The notes beneath the pieces were generated by a model. That model ran no database searches and was not told where the DNA came from. It worked only from the letters and a program-made list of their open reading frames with translations. From Paraburkholderia sp. IMGN_8 (GTDB lineage: Bacteria > Pseudomonadota > Gammaproteobacteria > Burkholderiales > Burkholderiaceae), in the NCBI RefSeq assembly GCF_038050405.1, contig NZ_CP150900.1, positions 4,464,001-4,528,000 on the forward strand: a stretch of DNA of 64,000 nucleotides. Reading direction: 5' to 3'. Below are positions 37,037-46,591 of this stretch, one piece after another (within the stretch, counting starts at the first letter, position 1; every line of letters starts with the position of its first letter). The position numbers and the translations under genes were made by a program.

Positions 37037-38191
37037 TCAGATTTCGCACAAACGCCGCGCACCTTCGATCAGCGTCGCGTCGTCCTTCGAGAAGCTGAGG
37101 CGGATCAAGCCCGCATCCGTGCCGTCGGTATAAAACGCCGACAGCGGAATCGTCGCGACGCGCGCATCGCGAATCAGGCGCAGCACGAAATCGCTGTCGC
37201 TTTCATCGGAGAAGCCGCGAAAGCGCGCGAGCATGAAGAAGCTGCCTTCGCTCGGCAGCAACTCGAAGCGCGACTCGCGCAGCGCATGCGCCAGCAGATC
37301 GCGCTTCTTCTGATAGAACGCGGACAGGCCAAGAAAGCTTTCGCGATTCGCTAGCGCGTCGACGAACGCGTATTGCATCGGCGTATCGGCGGAAAACACC
37401 ATGAACTGATGGACCTTGCGGATCTCTTGCATCAGCGCGGCGGGCGCAAGGCAATAGCCGACGCGCCAACCGGTCACGTGATACGACTTGCCGAACGACG
37501 ACACGATCACGCTGCGCTCCGCAAGTTCGGCGTCGCAGGCCATGCTTTGATGTTTGGCACCGTCGAACACCACATGTTCGTAGACTTCGTCGGCGAGGAT
37601 CACGATATCGGTGTTGCGCGTGATGGCCTTCAACCGGGCGATGTCGGCCTCGCTGAACACAGTCGCGGTCGGATTGTGCGGCGTGTTGATGATGATCATG
37701 CGCGTCTTCGGCGTGATCGCGGCAGCGACCTCATCCCAGTCCACACGGAAATCGGCGAGCGCCAGTTTGATCGGAATCGGCTTCGCGCCTTGCAGGCGCA
37801 CGATCGGCCCGTAGCTGTCGAACGAAGGCTCGAAGTAGATCACTTCGTCGCCGGGATGCACCAGCGCGCTGATCGTCGAGTACAGACCTTCGCTGGCACT
37901 GGCGATCACGGTCACTTCGCCGGCCGGGTCGTAACGCACGCCGTATAGCGTCTCGACCTTGTCGGCGAGCGCGTCGCGCAGCGCGCCGATGCCGGCCATC
38001 GGGGCATACTGGTTGTGGCCGGCGCGCATGGCTTGCGCGACGCCGTCGATCAGCTTCGCATCCGGCGCAAAATTCGGCGCGCCTTGCGACAGGTTCAACG
38101 CGTCGTATTGCGCGGCCAATTGACCGATCACGGTAAAAATCGTCGTGCCTACGTCAGGCAATTTCGAGCGGGCTTGCAAGGCGCTCTGCAT
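37037..38191 (-). CDS. PLP-dependent aminotransferase (methionine aminotransferase-like)
   Basis: 384-residue fold-type I enzyme, class I/II, resembling YbdL-type methionine aminotransferases. PLP Lys lies in SSFGKSYHVTGWRVGY; NTPHNPTATVF and LADEVYEHVVFDG are the Asn and Asp/Tyr cofactor contacts; RLSFSKDDATL carries the substrate Arg. ATG 38191 follows GGAG. Upstream of the amino-acid binding protein on the same strand. Confidence 0.9.
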   Translation of the reverse strand: MQSALQARSKLPDVGTTIFTVIGQLAAQYDALNLSQGAPNFAPDAKLIDGVAQAMRAGHNQYAPMAGIGALRDALADKVETLYGVRYDPAGEVTVIASASEGLYSTISALVHPGDEVIYFEPSFDSYGPIVRLQGAKPIPIKLALADFRVDWDEVAAAITPKTRMIIINTPHNPTATVFSEADIARLKAITRNTDIVILADEVYEHVVFDGAKHQSMACDAELAERSVIVSSFGKSYHVTGWRVGYCLAPAALMQEIRKVHQFMVFSADTPMQYAFVDALANRESFLGLSAFYQKKRDLLAHALRESRFELLPSEGSFFMLARFRGFSDESDSDFVLRLIRDARVATIPLSAFYTDGTDAGLIRLSFSKDDATLIEGARRLCEI

Positions 38192-38448
38192 AAGGCGTTC
38201 TCCATCGGGCGGCGGATTCGCGGACAGCCAGGTGCGCGGCGGTCCCATCCGGTTCGATGATTAGGCATCAGCCAAAGAACCGTCACAATCGAAACTTTGT
38301 CATGCGCGGCATGCGTTTACGTCATGGCTGGCGCAATGCCGCGCCGGAGCGGGCTAAGCCAATGAAATTGGGGCTTTGAAGGAAGAAATGAAGCCGCGTG
38401 GAGAACGCGGAAAACGGCAGAGGTATGACGTAATGTGATGAATGCGGG

Positions 38449-38474
38449 CGGCTGCGACCGGGCGATCGCAGCCG
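38449..38474. other. Strong hairpin downstream of dbpA
   Basis: Perfect 9-bp inverted repeat CGGCTGCGA / TCGCAGCCG with an 8-base loop, 12 bases past the dbpA stop. Only TTT follows on the plus strand and no T-run on the minus, so a weak terminator at best. Confidence 0.5.
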
Positions 38475-38486
38475 TTTGAAGCAGAA

Positions 38487-39887
38487 TTACTCGTCCATCA
38501 AGCGGACTTTGACCTTCTTGCCCTTCACCTTGCCGGCACTGAGCTTGCGCACCGCGTCACGCGCGACACTGCGCTCCACGGCCACATAGGTCGACATTTC
38601 TGTCACGTTGATCTTGCCGATCTGCGAACCGGCGAAACCCGCTTCGCCGGTCAGCGCGCCGAGCACGTCGCCGGGGCGGATCTTTTCCTTGCGGCCGCCG
38701 AGAATCTGCAGCGTTTCCATCGGCGGCAGCAGCGGCTCGCTGCTGGCGGGCTTCAGATCCGCCAGCTTGTGCCACTCGACATCGCGCTTATGCGCCTGTT
38801 CGAGGCTGCCCACGCGGCCCATCTCGTTCATGCTCGCGAGGCTCAGCGCCCAGCCTTCCTGATCGGCGCGACCCGTGCGGCCGATGCGGTGCACGTGCAC
38901 TTCCGGGTCCGGCGTCACGTCGACGTTGATCACCGCTTCGAGTTGTGCGATGTCGAGGCCGCGCGCGGCGACGTCGGTGGCGACCAGCACCGAGCAGCTA
39001 CGGTTCGCGAACTGGATCAGCACCTGATCGCGTTCACGCTGATCAAGTTCGCCATGCAACGCAAGCGCATGAAAACCTTGCGCGCGCAGCACGTCGAGCA
39101 GATCGCGGCATTGCTGCTTGGTGTTGCAAAACGCCAGCGTGCTCACCGGACGATAGTGATTCAGCAGCATACCGACCGCATGCAGACGCTCATCCTCGGT
39201 CACTTCATAGAAGCGCTGACGGATCTTGGTGTTGTCGTGCCGCTCGGCGAGCTTCACTTCCTTCGGATTGCGCAGGAATTGCTGGCTGAGTTTGACGATG
39301 CCTTCGGGGTAGGTCGCGGAGAACAGCAGCGTCTGGCGCTCTTTCGGACATTGCCGCACTACCGTGGCGATATCGTCGAAGAAACCCATGTCGAGCATGC
39401 GGTCGGCTTCGTCGAGCACCAGCGTGTTCAGCGCCTGCAACGGCAGGCTGCCGCGCTCGAGGTGATCCATGATCCGGCCCGGCGTGCCGACCACGATGTG
39501 CGCGCCGTGTTCGAGGCTGGCTGTCTGCGGACGCATCGGCGTGCCGCCGCACAGCGTGAGCACCTTGATGTTTTCTTCGGCGCGCGCGAGGCGCCGGATT
39601 TCCTGCGTGACCTGGTCGGCGAGTTCGCGCGTCGGGCACAGCACCATCGCCTGCACGGCGAAGTTGCGTACGTCGAGGCGCGCGAGCAGCGCCAGCGAAA
39701 ACGCCGCGGTCTTGCCGCTGCCGGTTTTCGCCTGGGCAATCAGATCGTGGCCGGCCAGCGCGATCGGCAAGCTGGCGGCCTGGATCGGCGTCATCTCGAC
39801 GTAGCCGAGCTGCGTCAGATTGGCGAGCGTCGCGGGCGGTAAGGGAAGCTCGCTGAACGGCGCGCCGGCTGTGGTGGGACTGTTCAT
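38487..39887 (-). CDS. dbpA: ATP-dependent RNA helicase DbpA
   Basis: 466-residue DEAD-box helicase that remodels 23S rRNA during 50S assembly. Motifs in order: AKTGSGKT (I), PTRELADQV (Ia), TPGR (Ib), LDEADRMLDMG (II), SAT (III), ATDVAARGLD (V), HRIGRTGR (VI). The last about 75 residues form the DbpA RNA-binding domain (RPGDVLGALTGEAGFAGSQIGKINV), which separates it from RhlE and SrmB. Confidence 0.93.
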   Translation of the reverse strand: MNSPTTAGAPFSELPLPPATLANLTQLGYVEMTPIQAASLPIALAGHDLIAQAKTGSGKTAAFSLALLARLDVRNFAVQAMVLCPTRELADQVTQEIRRLARAEENIKVLTLCGGTPMRPQTASLEHGAHIVVGTPGRIMDHLERGSLPLQALNTLVLDEADRMLDMGFFDDIATVVRQCPKERQTLLFSATYPEGIVKLSQQFLRNPKEVKLAERHDNTKIRQRFYEVTEDERLHAVGMLLNHYRPVSTLAFCNTKQQCRDLLDVLRAQGFHALALHGELDQRERDQVLIQFANRSCSVLVATDVAARGLDIAQLEAVINVDVTPDPEVHVHRIGRTGRADQEGWALSLASMNEMGRVGSLEQAHKRDVEWHKLADLKPASSEPLLPPMETLQILGGRKEKIRPGDVLGALTGEAGFAGSQIGKINVTEMSTYVAVERSVARDAVRKLSAGKVKGKKVKVRLMDE

Positions 39888-39923
39888 ATTCTCGATGGCT
39901 CGCTAAAGGCTGAAGGCTAAGGA

Positions 39924-40124
39924 CTAATCGGCCATGGGGCCAAGGGTTGGACGGCCTTCGATCTGCTCGTAAAGCACCGAGCCATCGTCCGCGTCGAAAC
40001 GCTCGACGTAATTGCGCGCGCCGCACATCGGGCAACGGAACAGGAGCCCCTGCCCCTCGTTCTTGATGACGACGTCCGACTGCTCCCACTGCGCGCCGCA
40101 GGACTGGTTTCTACAGGTAAACAC
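39924..40124 (-). CDS. Small zinc-ribbon protein
   Basis: 66 residues with two cysteine pairs, CRNQSC near the N-terminus and CPMCG at about 31-35, typical of a rubredoxin-like/zinc-ribbon knuckle. ATG 40124. It lies 36 bases upstream of dbpA on the same strand. Function unknown. Confidence 0.75.
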   Translation of the reverse strand: MFTCRNQSCGAQWEQSDVVIKNEGQGLLFRCPMCGARNYVERFDADDGSVLYEQIEGRPTLGPMAD

Positions 40125-40259
40125 GTTGATTCTCCAACTGGATTCGATTGTTTATTGGGCGGGCCGTACGAGCGGCCCAGCCGTGAATGGGGTCACTACC
40201 GAGGACACTGCCGAGGTCACCACCGACGTCACTGCCGCAATGGCTACGAATAAAACGCT

Positions 40260-40691
40260 TTAGCCCAGATGCGTATGCCGTGCTCGTGTCGCGCTCACTT
40301 CCATACCGGTGAGGCCCTGAACGATGCCGCAGTCTTCGACCGCCTGCTCGCCATGGCATTGCTCGCGCAACGTGGTCAGTTGCACTTTCAGTTGCTTCAG
40401 TTCGTCGATGCGCGTGTCGACATGCGCGATGTGCTCGTCGATCAATGCATTGATGCCGCCGCAGCCGTCCGCCGGTGCGTCGGTCAGACGCAGCAATGCA
40501 CGGATTTCGTCGTGGGTCATGTCGAGCGCACGGCAATTCCGGATGAAACGCAGCCGTTCGACGTGCTTTGCCGTATAGCTGCGGTAATTCGCCTCGGTGC
40601 GCTCCGCTTCGGGCAACAGGCCCTCTTTTTCGTAGAAACGGATGGTTTCGGTCGTGCAATGGGCGATTTTCGCCAGTTCGCCGATTTTCAT
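40260..40691 (-). CDS. MerR-family heavy-metal regulator (CadR/PbrR-like)
   Basis: 143 residues from ATG 40691: MKIGELAKIAHCTTETIRFYEKEGLLPEAERTEANYRSYT is the MerR winged helix with the FYE-type wing, then a dimerisation helix and a metal-binding C-terminus with cysteines in DGCGG and in QCHGEQAVEDCGI, plus a His-containing end. Divergent from the P1B-ATPase; the operator between the two matches this subfamily. Likely ligand Cd, Pb or Zn. Confidence 0.92.
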   Translation of the reverse strand: MKIGELAKIAHCTTETIRFYEKEGLLPEAERTEANYRSYTAKHVERLRFIRNCRALDMTHDEIRALLRLTDAPADGCGGINALIDEHIAHVDTRIDELKQLKVQLTTLREQCHGEQAVEDCGIVQGLTGMEVSATRARHTHLG

Positions 40692-40711
40692 GGAGCCTCC
40701 AGATTGCGGCC

Positions 40712-40742
40712 TTGACCTTATAGTGGCTTCAAGGTGTTTACT
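40712..40742 (+). promoter_or_regulatory. MerR-type promoter/operator for the metal ATPase
   Basis: -35 TTGACC (40712-40717) and -10 about TTTACT (40737-40742) separated by 19 bases, the over-long spacer that MerR proteins correct by twisting. The spacer carries the 21-bp dyad at 40715-40735 (ACCTTATAG ... TTCAAGGT), close to known cad/pbr operators. Confidence 0.8.
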
Positions 40743-40770
40743 AGACCACAAATCGAACCAGGAAGCCACC

Positions 40771-43209
40771 ATGCCGTACGCCAGCCATGCCGAAGCAGAA
40801 CGTCACGAACACGGTGAAGCCTGTGCCCACGGGCATAAAGCGCGTGCTCGTGAGCACGCCCATGAGCACGATCACAGCCACAGCCATGGCGAAACCTGCA
40901 GCCACGACCACGCAGCGCATGCTCATGAGCGTGGACAGGTTCAAAGCCACAGCCACAGCCACGGCGAAACCTGCAGCCACGGCCACGAAGCGCATGCTCA
41001 CGAGCATGGAGACGCTCATAGCCACGCCGACGCCGCCTGCTGCGGGAGTGCGTCCGTTTTGCCGTTACCGAGCCGGCTCCCACAATCCGAAAGCGTCGGC
41101 AGCGACGTACGCACCGCCATCCGCATCATGCAGATGGACTGTCCGACCGAAGAAGCCCTGATCCGCAAGAAATTCAGCCGCATGCCGGCCGTGCGCAGCA
41201 TGGATTTCAACCTGATGCAGCGGGTGCTGACGGTCGTGCACGCGCCCGACGCGCTCGGCACCATCCTTGCCGCGCTGCGCTCGCTCGACTTCACGCCTGA
41301 ACTCGCCGACGCCAATCCAAACGCAGACGCAGGGCCCGCCGCGCCTCACGCGCCGTCCAGGCCGTGGTGGCCGCTGGCGCTGGCAGGCCTCGCCGCAGTG
41401 GGCTCAGAGGCCGCCAGTTGGCTCGGCGCGCCCGTCTGGCTGGCGGCGGGTCTGGCGATCCTCGCGATCGTCTCCTGCGGCCTGACAACGTACAGGAAAG
41501 GCTGGCTCGCGATCCGCAACGGCAACCTCAACATCAACGCGCTGATGAGCATTGCGGTGACCGGCGCGCTGATCCTGCGCCAGTGGCCGGAAGCCGCCAT
41601 GGTGATGGTCCTCTTCACGATCGCTGAATTGATCGAGGCGAAGTCGCTCGACCGTGCCCGCAACGCGATCAAAGGCCTGATGCAGCTGACGCCCGACCAG
41701 GCGAGCGTGCAGCAAGCCGACGGCAGTTGGCGCTCGCTGGCGCTCAAATCGATCGCGCTCGGTGCTTTGGTTCGCGTGAAGCCGGGTGAGCGCATCGCGC
41801 TCGACGGCGAAATCGTCGCGGGCCGTTCGAGCGTGGACCAGGCGCCGATCACCGGCGAAAGCCTGCCGGTCGACAAAACCGTTGGCGACGCCGTGTTCGC
41901 CGGCACGATCAACCAGACCGGTTCCTTCGACTATCGCGTGACGGCCGCGGCCAGCAACACGACGCTCGCCCGCATCATCCACGCAGTCGAAGAAGCGCAA
42001 GGCACCAAAGCGCCGACGCAACGTTTCGTCGATCAGTTCGCGCGCGTCTATACGCCGATCGTGTTCGCGACCGCGCTTGCCGTCGCGGTGCTGCCGCCGC
42101 TGCTGTTCAGTGGTCTGTGGCACGAGTGGATCTACAAGGCGCTGGTGATGCTGGTGATCGCCTGTCCGTGCGCATTGGTGATCTCGACGCCGGTGACGAT
42201 CGTCAGCGGCCTCGCCGCGGCCGCCCGCCACGGCATCCTGATCAAAGGCGGCGCCTACCTCGAACAGGGCCGCAAGCTGGCGTGGCTCGCGCTCGACAAA
42301 ACCGGCACGATCACGCACGGCAAGCCCGTGCAAACGGAGTTCGCATCGCTGGCCGACGTCGATGCCGCCCGCTGCCGGTCGCTCGCGGCGAGTCTCGCGG
42401 GCCGCTCGGATCATCCGGTGTCGATGGCGATTGCCGCAGCGGCCAAAGCCGAAGACGTCGCGAGCACGACAGTCGATGCATTCGAAGCGCTGACGGGACG
42501 CGGCGTACGCGGCGACATCGACGGCTCGCCGTATTGGCTCGGCAACCATCGGCTGGTCGAAGAACTCGGCCGCTGTTCGGCATCGCTGGAAGCACGCCTC
42601 GATGCGCTCGAACGGCAAGGCAAAACGGTCGTGATGCTAGTGGATGCCGAACGCGTGCTGGCGTTGTTCGCCGTCGCCGATACGGTGAAGGACACGAGCC
42701 GCGCCGCCATCGCCGATTTACATCGCATCGGCGTGCGTACCGCGATGCTCACCGGCGACAACCCGCACACAGCGGAGGCGATCGCGCAGCAGGTCGGCAT
42801 CGACGAAACGCGCGGCGATCAGTTGCCGGAAGACAAGCTGAACGCGGTGGCAAGCTGGTCGAAGGACGGTACCGTGGTCGGCATGGTCGGCGACGGTATC
42901 AATGACGCGCCGGCGCTCGCGCGCGCCGATATCGGTTTCGCGATGGGCGCGATGGGCACCGACACTGCGATCGAAACCGCCGACGTCGCGCTGATGGACG
43001 ACGACCTGCGCAAGATTCCACTGTTCGTGCGGCTCTCGAAGGCGACGCGTTCCGTGCTGGTTCAGAACATTACGTTGGCGCTGGGCATCAAGTCCGTTTT
43101 CCTCGTGCTGACGCTAATGGGCCTAGGCACGATGTGGATGGCGGTGTTCGCCGATGTGGGCGCGAGCTTGCTGGTGGTGGCGAACGGATTGCGGTTGTTG
43201 CGTCAATAA
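40771..43209 (+). CDS. Zn/Cd/Pb-translocating P1B-type ATPase (CadA/ZntA-like)
   Basis: 812-residue metal-efflux pump. ATG 40771 follows AGGAAG. The first about 90 residues are His/Cys-rich with duplicated HSHSHGETCSH units. An HMA-like domain follows with MDCPTEEALIRKKF (DCPTEE in place of CXXC, typical of CadA/ZntA). Then eight membrane helices, TGES (actuator), the ion-site CPC in ACPCALVIS, phosphorylation site DKTGTITHG, HP in SDHPVSMAI, and GDGINDAPALARAD. Controlled by the divergent MerR gene. Confidence 0.95.
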   Translation: MPYASHAEAERHEHGEACAHGHKARAREHAHEHDHSHSHGETCSHDHAAHAHERGQVQSHSHSHGETCSHGHEAHAHEHGDAHSHADAACCGSASVLPLPSRLPQSESVGSDVRTAIRIMQMDCPTEEALIRKKFSRMPAVRSMDFNLMQRVLTVVHAPDALGTILAALRSLDFTPELADANPNADAGPAAPHAPSRPWWPLALAGLAAVGSEAASWLGAPVWLAAGLAILAIVSCGLTTYRKGWLAIRNGNLNINALMSIAVTGALILRQWPEAAMVMVLFTIAELIEAKSLDRARNAIKGLMQLTPDQASVQQADGSWRSLALKSIALGALVRVKPGERIALDGEIVAGRSSVDQAPITGESLPVDKTVGDAVFAGTINQTGSFDYRVTAAASNTTLARIIHAVEEAQGTKAPTQRFVDQFARVYTPIVFATALAVAVLPPLLFSGLWHEWIYKALVMLVIACPCALVISTPVTIVSGLAAAARHGILIKGGAYLEQGRKLAWLALDKTGTITHGKPVQTEFASLADVDAARCRSLAASLAGRSDHPVSMAIAAAAKAEDVASTTVDAFEALTGRGVRGDIDGSPYWLGNHRLVEELGRCSASLEARLDALERQGKTVVMLVDAERVLALFAVADTVKDTSRAAIADLHRIGVRTAMLTGDNPHTAEAIAQQVGIDETRGDQLPEDKLNAVASWSKDGTVVGMVGDGINDAPALARADIGFAMGAMGTDTAIETADVALMDDDLRKIPLFVRLSKATRSVLVQNITLALGIKSVFLVLTLMGLGTMWMAVFADVGASLLVVANGLRLLRQ
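40873..41009 (+). repeat. In-frame direct repeat in the metal-binding N-terminus
   Basis: A segment of about 62 bp (40873-40934) recurs at 40948-41009 with few changes, period 75 bp = 25 codons. Each copy encodes HSHSHGETCSHxHxAHAHE. A recent duplication by the look of the high nucleotide identity. Confidence 0.8.
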
Positions 43210-43236
43210 ACGCCGGCCGCGCGTCACGCTAAAGCG

Positions 43237-44280
43237 CTAATGAGCGAACGAATAGGCGTGTTCTTCGGCACGTCCGTTGGCGGCGGCCTTCAAGGTATCA
43301 GAAGGCCGCATGCCGAACAGTTTCCGATAATCGGTGGCGAACTGGCTCAGATGCCAGAAGCCCCACGTCGCGGCAACATCCTGCACTGAACGCGACTCGC
43401 GCCACGCGCTGCATAAATCACGGCGCGCGCCGTTCAGCCGGATCGTGCGCAGATACGTGGCGGGCGCCATGCCGAGCACATCCTGGAAGCAGTATTGCAA
43501 GGTGCGCCGGCTCACATGCAGCCGTTCGCACAACTCCGGCACATTGACCGCGCGATCGCGATTCGCCAGCACATATTCGCGCGCTTCCGAGACGATCGAC
43601 TGCCGGCGTGGACGCGCAGGCATCGCAACCTGCTCCGAGCCGGGCAACGCGCCCACGTCGAATAGCGACGCCAGCACCGACGCCTGCAAATTGTTGCGCG
43701 CGAACGAGGACAGCGGCGCGGCGCTCGCCGCACCGTCGTCGAGAAGCTGCCGCAGCGAAGCGCACAGCCGCTCCTTTCTCGCCATGCCGATCGGCACGAC
43801 CTCCGTATTCGGCACATGATCCGCCAAACCGACGCGCTCCACTTCGGCCGCGTAACGGCGCAACACTTCGCCTTTCACCACCACGCCGAAAATCTCGTAA
43901 CCCGACGACGTCAGCAGTTCGAATTCGATCCCGCCCGGACGAAATGCGAGCGCATCGCCTGCGATCACCTGCGCGTCGATACGCCCGGAGCCTTCAGGAC
44001 AAGTGGGAATGCCGAACCAGTAAGCGTCGTCCTGCACTTCGCAAGTCTGCCTTAGCGTGTGGCTGGTCGTTTCGACGAACACCTGCATGTGATCGAGACA
44101 CAACTCCGTCAACCCGCCGACAAAGCGGCCAGCGGTCAACTGGTCATAAGTCTGGCTCCAGCCGTGAAGGTTGCGCGCCTGTTCGTCGGCATCGTGGGCG
44201 ACACAGGTGTGCACGCAAAAGCTCGGCTGCGGCGCTGCGGGCCGATCAGTGAAGCTGTCGCTTTGGAGTTCGATCGTCAT
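43237..44280 (-). CDS. AraC-family regulator (EutR-like)
   Basis: 347 residues from ATG 44280. C-terminal AraC helix-turn-helix pair (VNVPELCERLHVSRRTLQYCFQDVLGMAPATYLRTIRLNGARRDL ... VQDVAATWGFWHLSQFATDYRKLFGMRPSDTL), the layout of EutR/OruR relatives. Divergent from the acetaldehyde dehydrogenase gene and close to eutBC, so a likely activator of ethanolamine catabolism; this rests on context and overall similarity. Confidence 0.85.
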   Translation of the reverse strand: MTIELQSDSFTDRPAAPQPSFCVHTCVAHDADEQARNLHGWSQTYDQLTAGRFVGGLTELCLDHMQVFVETTSHTLRQTCEVQDDAYWFGIPTCPEGSGRIDAQVIAGDALAFRPGGIEFELLTSSGYEIFGVVVKGEVLRRYAAEVERVGLADHVPNTEVVPIGMARKERLCASLRQLLDDGAASAAPLSSFARNNLQASVLASLFDVGALPGSEQVAMPARPRRQSIVSEAREYVLANRDRAVNVPELCERLHVSRRTLQYCFQDVLGMAPATYLRTIRLNGARRDLCSAWRESRSVQDVAATWGFWHLSQFATDYRKLFGMRPSDTLKAAANGRAEEHAYSFAH

Positions 44281-44607
44281 ACCGGGTCGGCGAAAAAAGG
44301 AACATGAGCGGAATATTGAGGGAAAAAAGAAGGCAATTCCCATGCCGAACGCATTCATTGCGTGCGGGGCCGACACGCGCCCATGCCCTGTTCAATTGAT
44401 GAACAACACTGCGCACACTGATCAGAAACGGGACGTTCATCCCTGTTGCAGGTTGAACAGCTGATCGTGCGATGCGTCGCAACGGTGCTTGTTACGCATG
44501 CACAGCTCACCAGCGCGGTGCATTGGCACACTTCTGGCTCTAGCCTCTCGCGGCCAAGCGAAATATCGCGCCGAATACAGCCCATTCAACATGTGAGGAG
44601 CACACAG
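44281..44607. other. Divergent regulatory region, regulator / acetaldehyde dehydrogenase
   Basis: 327 bases without a gene. Besides the sigma-54-like element reported separately, it contains GACGTTCATCCCTG-like short dyads that I cannot assign. The ribosome site of the dehydrogenase (TGAGGAG) is at its right end. Confidence 0.45.
44524..44539 (+). promoter_or_regulatory. Candidate sigma-54 promoter
   Basis: TGGCACACTTCTGGCT: a full -24 box TGGCAC and a -12 GC with exactly the required 10 bases between the GG and GC doublets. The -12 box reads TGGC instead of TTGC. Lies 69 bases ahead of the dehydrogenase start. Sigma-54 control is known for acoD-type dehydrogenases in Cupriavidus. Confidence 0.4.
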
Positions 44608-46128
44608 ATGAACCACGCAGAGATGCAATTTCTGACCACCGAATTCCCGTACAAAAAGCAGTATGCGAATTTTATCGGCGGTGAATGGGTCAAGCCCGTC
44701 GGAGGCGAGTACTTCGACAATGTCTCGCCGATCACCGGCGAGCCGTTCACGTCGATCCCGCGCTCACGTGAGGCCGATATCGAACTCGCGCTCGACGCCG
44801 CCCATCGCGCGAAAGCCGCCTGGGGCAAGACCTCGACCACCGACCGCGCCAACATTCTGAACCGTATCGCCGACCGGATGGAAGCGAATCTGCAACGACT
44901 CGCAGTCGCCGAAACGATCGACAACGGCAAGCCGCTGCGCGAAACCATGGCCGCCGACATTCCGCTGGCGATTGACCACTTCCGCTATTTCGCCGGCGCC
45001 GTGCGCGCGCAGGAAGGCTCCATCTCCGAGATCGACGACGACACCGTCGCTTATCACTTTCACGAACCGCTCGGCGTAGTCGGCCAGATCATTCCGTGGA
45101 ATTTCCCGATCCTGATGGCGGTCTGGAAACTCGCACCTGCACTGGCCGCCGGCAATTGCATCGTGCTGAAGCCGGCTGAACAGACGCCGGCATCGATACT
45201 CGTGCTGCTCGAATTGATTCAGGACTTGCTGCCGGCGGGCGTGCTGAACGTGGTGAACGGTTTCGGCCTCGAAGCCGGCAAGCCGCTCGCATCGAACAAG
45301 CGCATCGCGAAGATTGCCTTCACCGGTGAGACCACGACCGGCCGCCTGATCATGCAGTACGCGAGCCAGAACATCATTCCGGTGACACTCGAACTCGGCG
45401 GCAAGAGCCCGAACATTTTCTTCGCCGACGTGATGGATCAGGACGACAGCTACTTCGACAAGGCGCTCGAAGGCTTTGCCATGTTCGCGTTGAATCAGGG
45501 TGAAGTGTGTACGTGCCCGTCGCGCGTGCTGATCGACGAAAAGATCTACGACCGCTTCATGGAGCGCGCTTTGAAACGCGTTGCCGCGATCACGCAGGGC
45601 CATCCTCTCGATACGAAGACCATGATCGGCGCGCAGGCTTCGCAGGAACAGCTCGAAAAAATCCTCTCGTATGTCGATCTCGGCAAGCAGGAAGGCGCCG
45701 AATGTCTGATCGGCGGCGAACGCAATACGCTCGACGGCGAACTGAGCAAGGGCTACTACGTGAAGCCGACAGTGTTCCGCGGCCACAACAAGATGCGCAT
45801 CTTCCAGGAAGAAATCTTCGGACCAGTGGTGTCGGTCACGACCTTCAAGACCGAAGACGAAGCGCTGGAGATTGCCAACGATACGCTCTACGGTCTGGGC
45901 GCCGGCGTATGGACACGCGATGGCACGCGCGCTTATCGTTTCGGCCGGCAGATCCAGGCGGGCCGCGTGTGGACGAACTGCTATCACGCGTATCCGGCAC
46001 ATGCGGCGTTCGGTGGCTACAAGCAATCGGGCATTGGCCGCGAAAATCACAAGATGATGCTCGATCACTATCAGCAAACCAAGAACCTGCTCGTCAGCTA
46101 TAGCCAGAAGCCGCTCGGCTTCTTCTAA
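44608..46128 (+). CDS. Acetaldehyde dehydrogenase, AcoD/ExaC-like
   Basis: 506-residue NAD-dependent aldehyde dehydrogenase. Catalytic Cys in [11 protein letters not shown], general base Glu in [16 protein letters not shown] contacts in [23 protein letters not shown] and [13 protein letters not shown] 44608 follows TGAGGAG. Size and N-terminus match AcoD/ExaC enzymes, which oxidise acetaldehyde to acetate. Acetaldehyde would come from EutBC encoded next door on the other strand. Confidence 0.92.
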   Translation: MNHAEMQFLTTEFPYKKQYANFIGGEWVKPVGGEYFDNVSPITGEPFTSIPRSREADIELALDAAHRAKAAWGKTSTTDRANILNRIADRMEANLQRLAVAETIDNGKPLRETMAADIPLAIDHFRYFAGAVRAQEGSISEIDDDTVAYHFHEPLGVVGQIIPWNFPILMAVWKLAPALAAGNCIVLKPAEQTPASILVLLELIQDLLPAGVLNVVNGFGLEAGKPLASNKRIAKIAFTGETTTGRLIMQYASQNIIPVTLELGGKSPNIFFADVMDQDDSYFDKALEGFAMFALNQGEVCTCPSRVLIDEKIYDRFMERALKRVAAITQGHPLDTKTMIGAQASQEQLEKILSYVDLGKQEGAECLIGGERNTLDGELSKGYYVKPTVFRGHNKMRIFQEEIFGPVVSVTTFKTEDEALEIANDTLYGLGAGVWTRDGTRAYRFGRQIQAGRVWTNCYHAYPAHAAFGGYKQSGIGRENHKMMLDHYQQTKNLLVSYSQKPLGFF

Positions 46129-46146
46129 GCGTAGCGATCCTGTTCA

Positions 46147-46176
46147 AGCGGGCCGCGTCGTGCGACCCGCTTTTTT
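46147..46176 (+). terminator. Terminator after the aldehyde dehydrogenase gene
   Basis: AGCGGG / CCCGCT outer stem with inner CGC/GCG pairs (46147-46171) followed by TTTTTT. It lies 18 bases after the stop and just before the DUF779 gene, so read-through may be limited. Confidence 0.8.
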
Positions 46177-46191
46177 CAGCGAGGGCATGTG

Positions 46192-46587
46192 ATGGCCGAT
46201 GAAAAGGAAGTCGCACGCGTCATTGCGACGCCTGCCGCGGTGACGTTGATCGACACGCTGCGTGCCGAGCATGGCGCCGTGATTTTTCACCAATCCGGTG
46301 GATGTTGCGACGGCAGCGCACCCATGATGTTTTCGCAAGCCGAATTCATGGTCGGCTCATCCGACGTGAAGCTCGGGACGATCGCCGGCGTACCGTTCTA
46401 CATGAGCGAGTCGCAGTTCGAGTATTGGCAGCACACGCAACTGATCATCGACGTGGTGCCGGGCAACGGCGGCATGTTTTCTTTGGAACGACCCAGTGGA
46501 TTGCGATTTTTGACGCGCTCGCGACTCTTCGAGGACGACGAGAACGCGTGGCTGGACACGCATCCGGTGGAACGGGCGGATGCGTGA
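46192..46587 (+). CDS. DUF779 protein
   Basis: 131 residues, DUF779 family. Contains HQSGGCCDGSAPMM (paired cysteines) and IIDVVPGNGGMFSLE. DUF779 genes regularly follow acetaldehyde dehydrogenase genes in proteobacteria, as here, but the role is unknown. I use ATG 46192; a GTG just before it is in the same frame. Convergent with eutC, four bases apart. Confidence 0.85.
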   Translation: MADEKEVARVIATPAAVTLIDTLRAEHGAVIFHQSGGCCDGSAPMMFSQAEFMVGSSDVKLGTIAGVPFYMSESQFEYWQHTQLIIDVVPGNGGMFSLERPSGLRFLTRSRLFEDDENAWLDTHPVERADA

Positions 46588-46591
46588 TTTC

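Noticed and set aside
40141..40258. Repetitive GTCAC/GAGGT stretch between the zinc-ribbon and MerR genes
   Set aside because: Irregular units with no constant period; neither a CRISPR array nor a clean tandem repeat.
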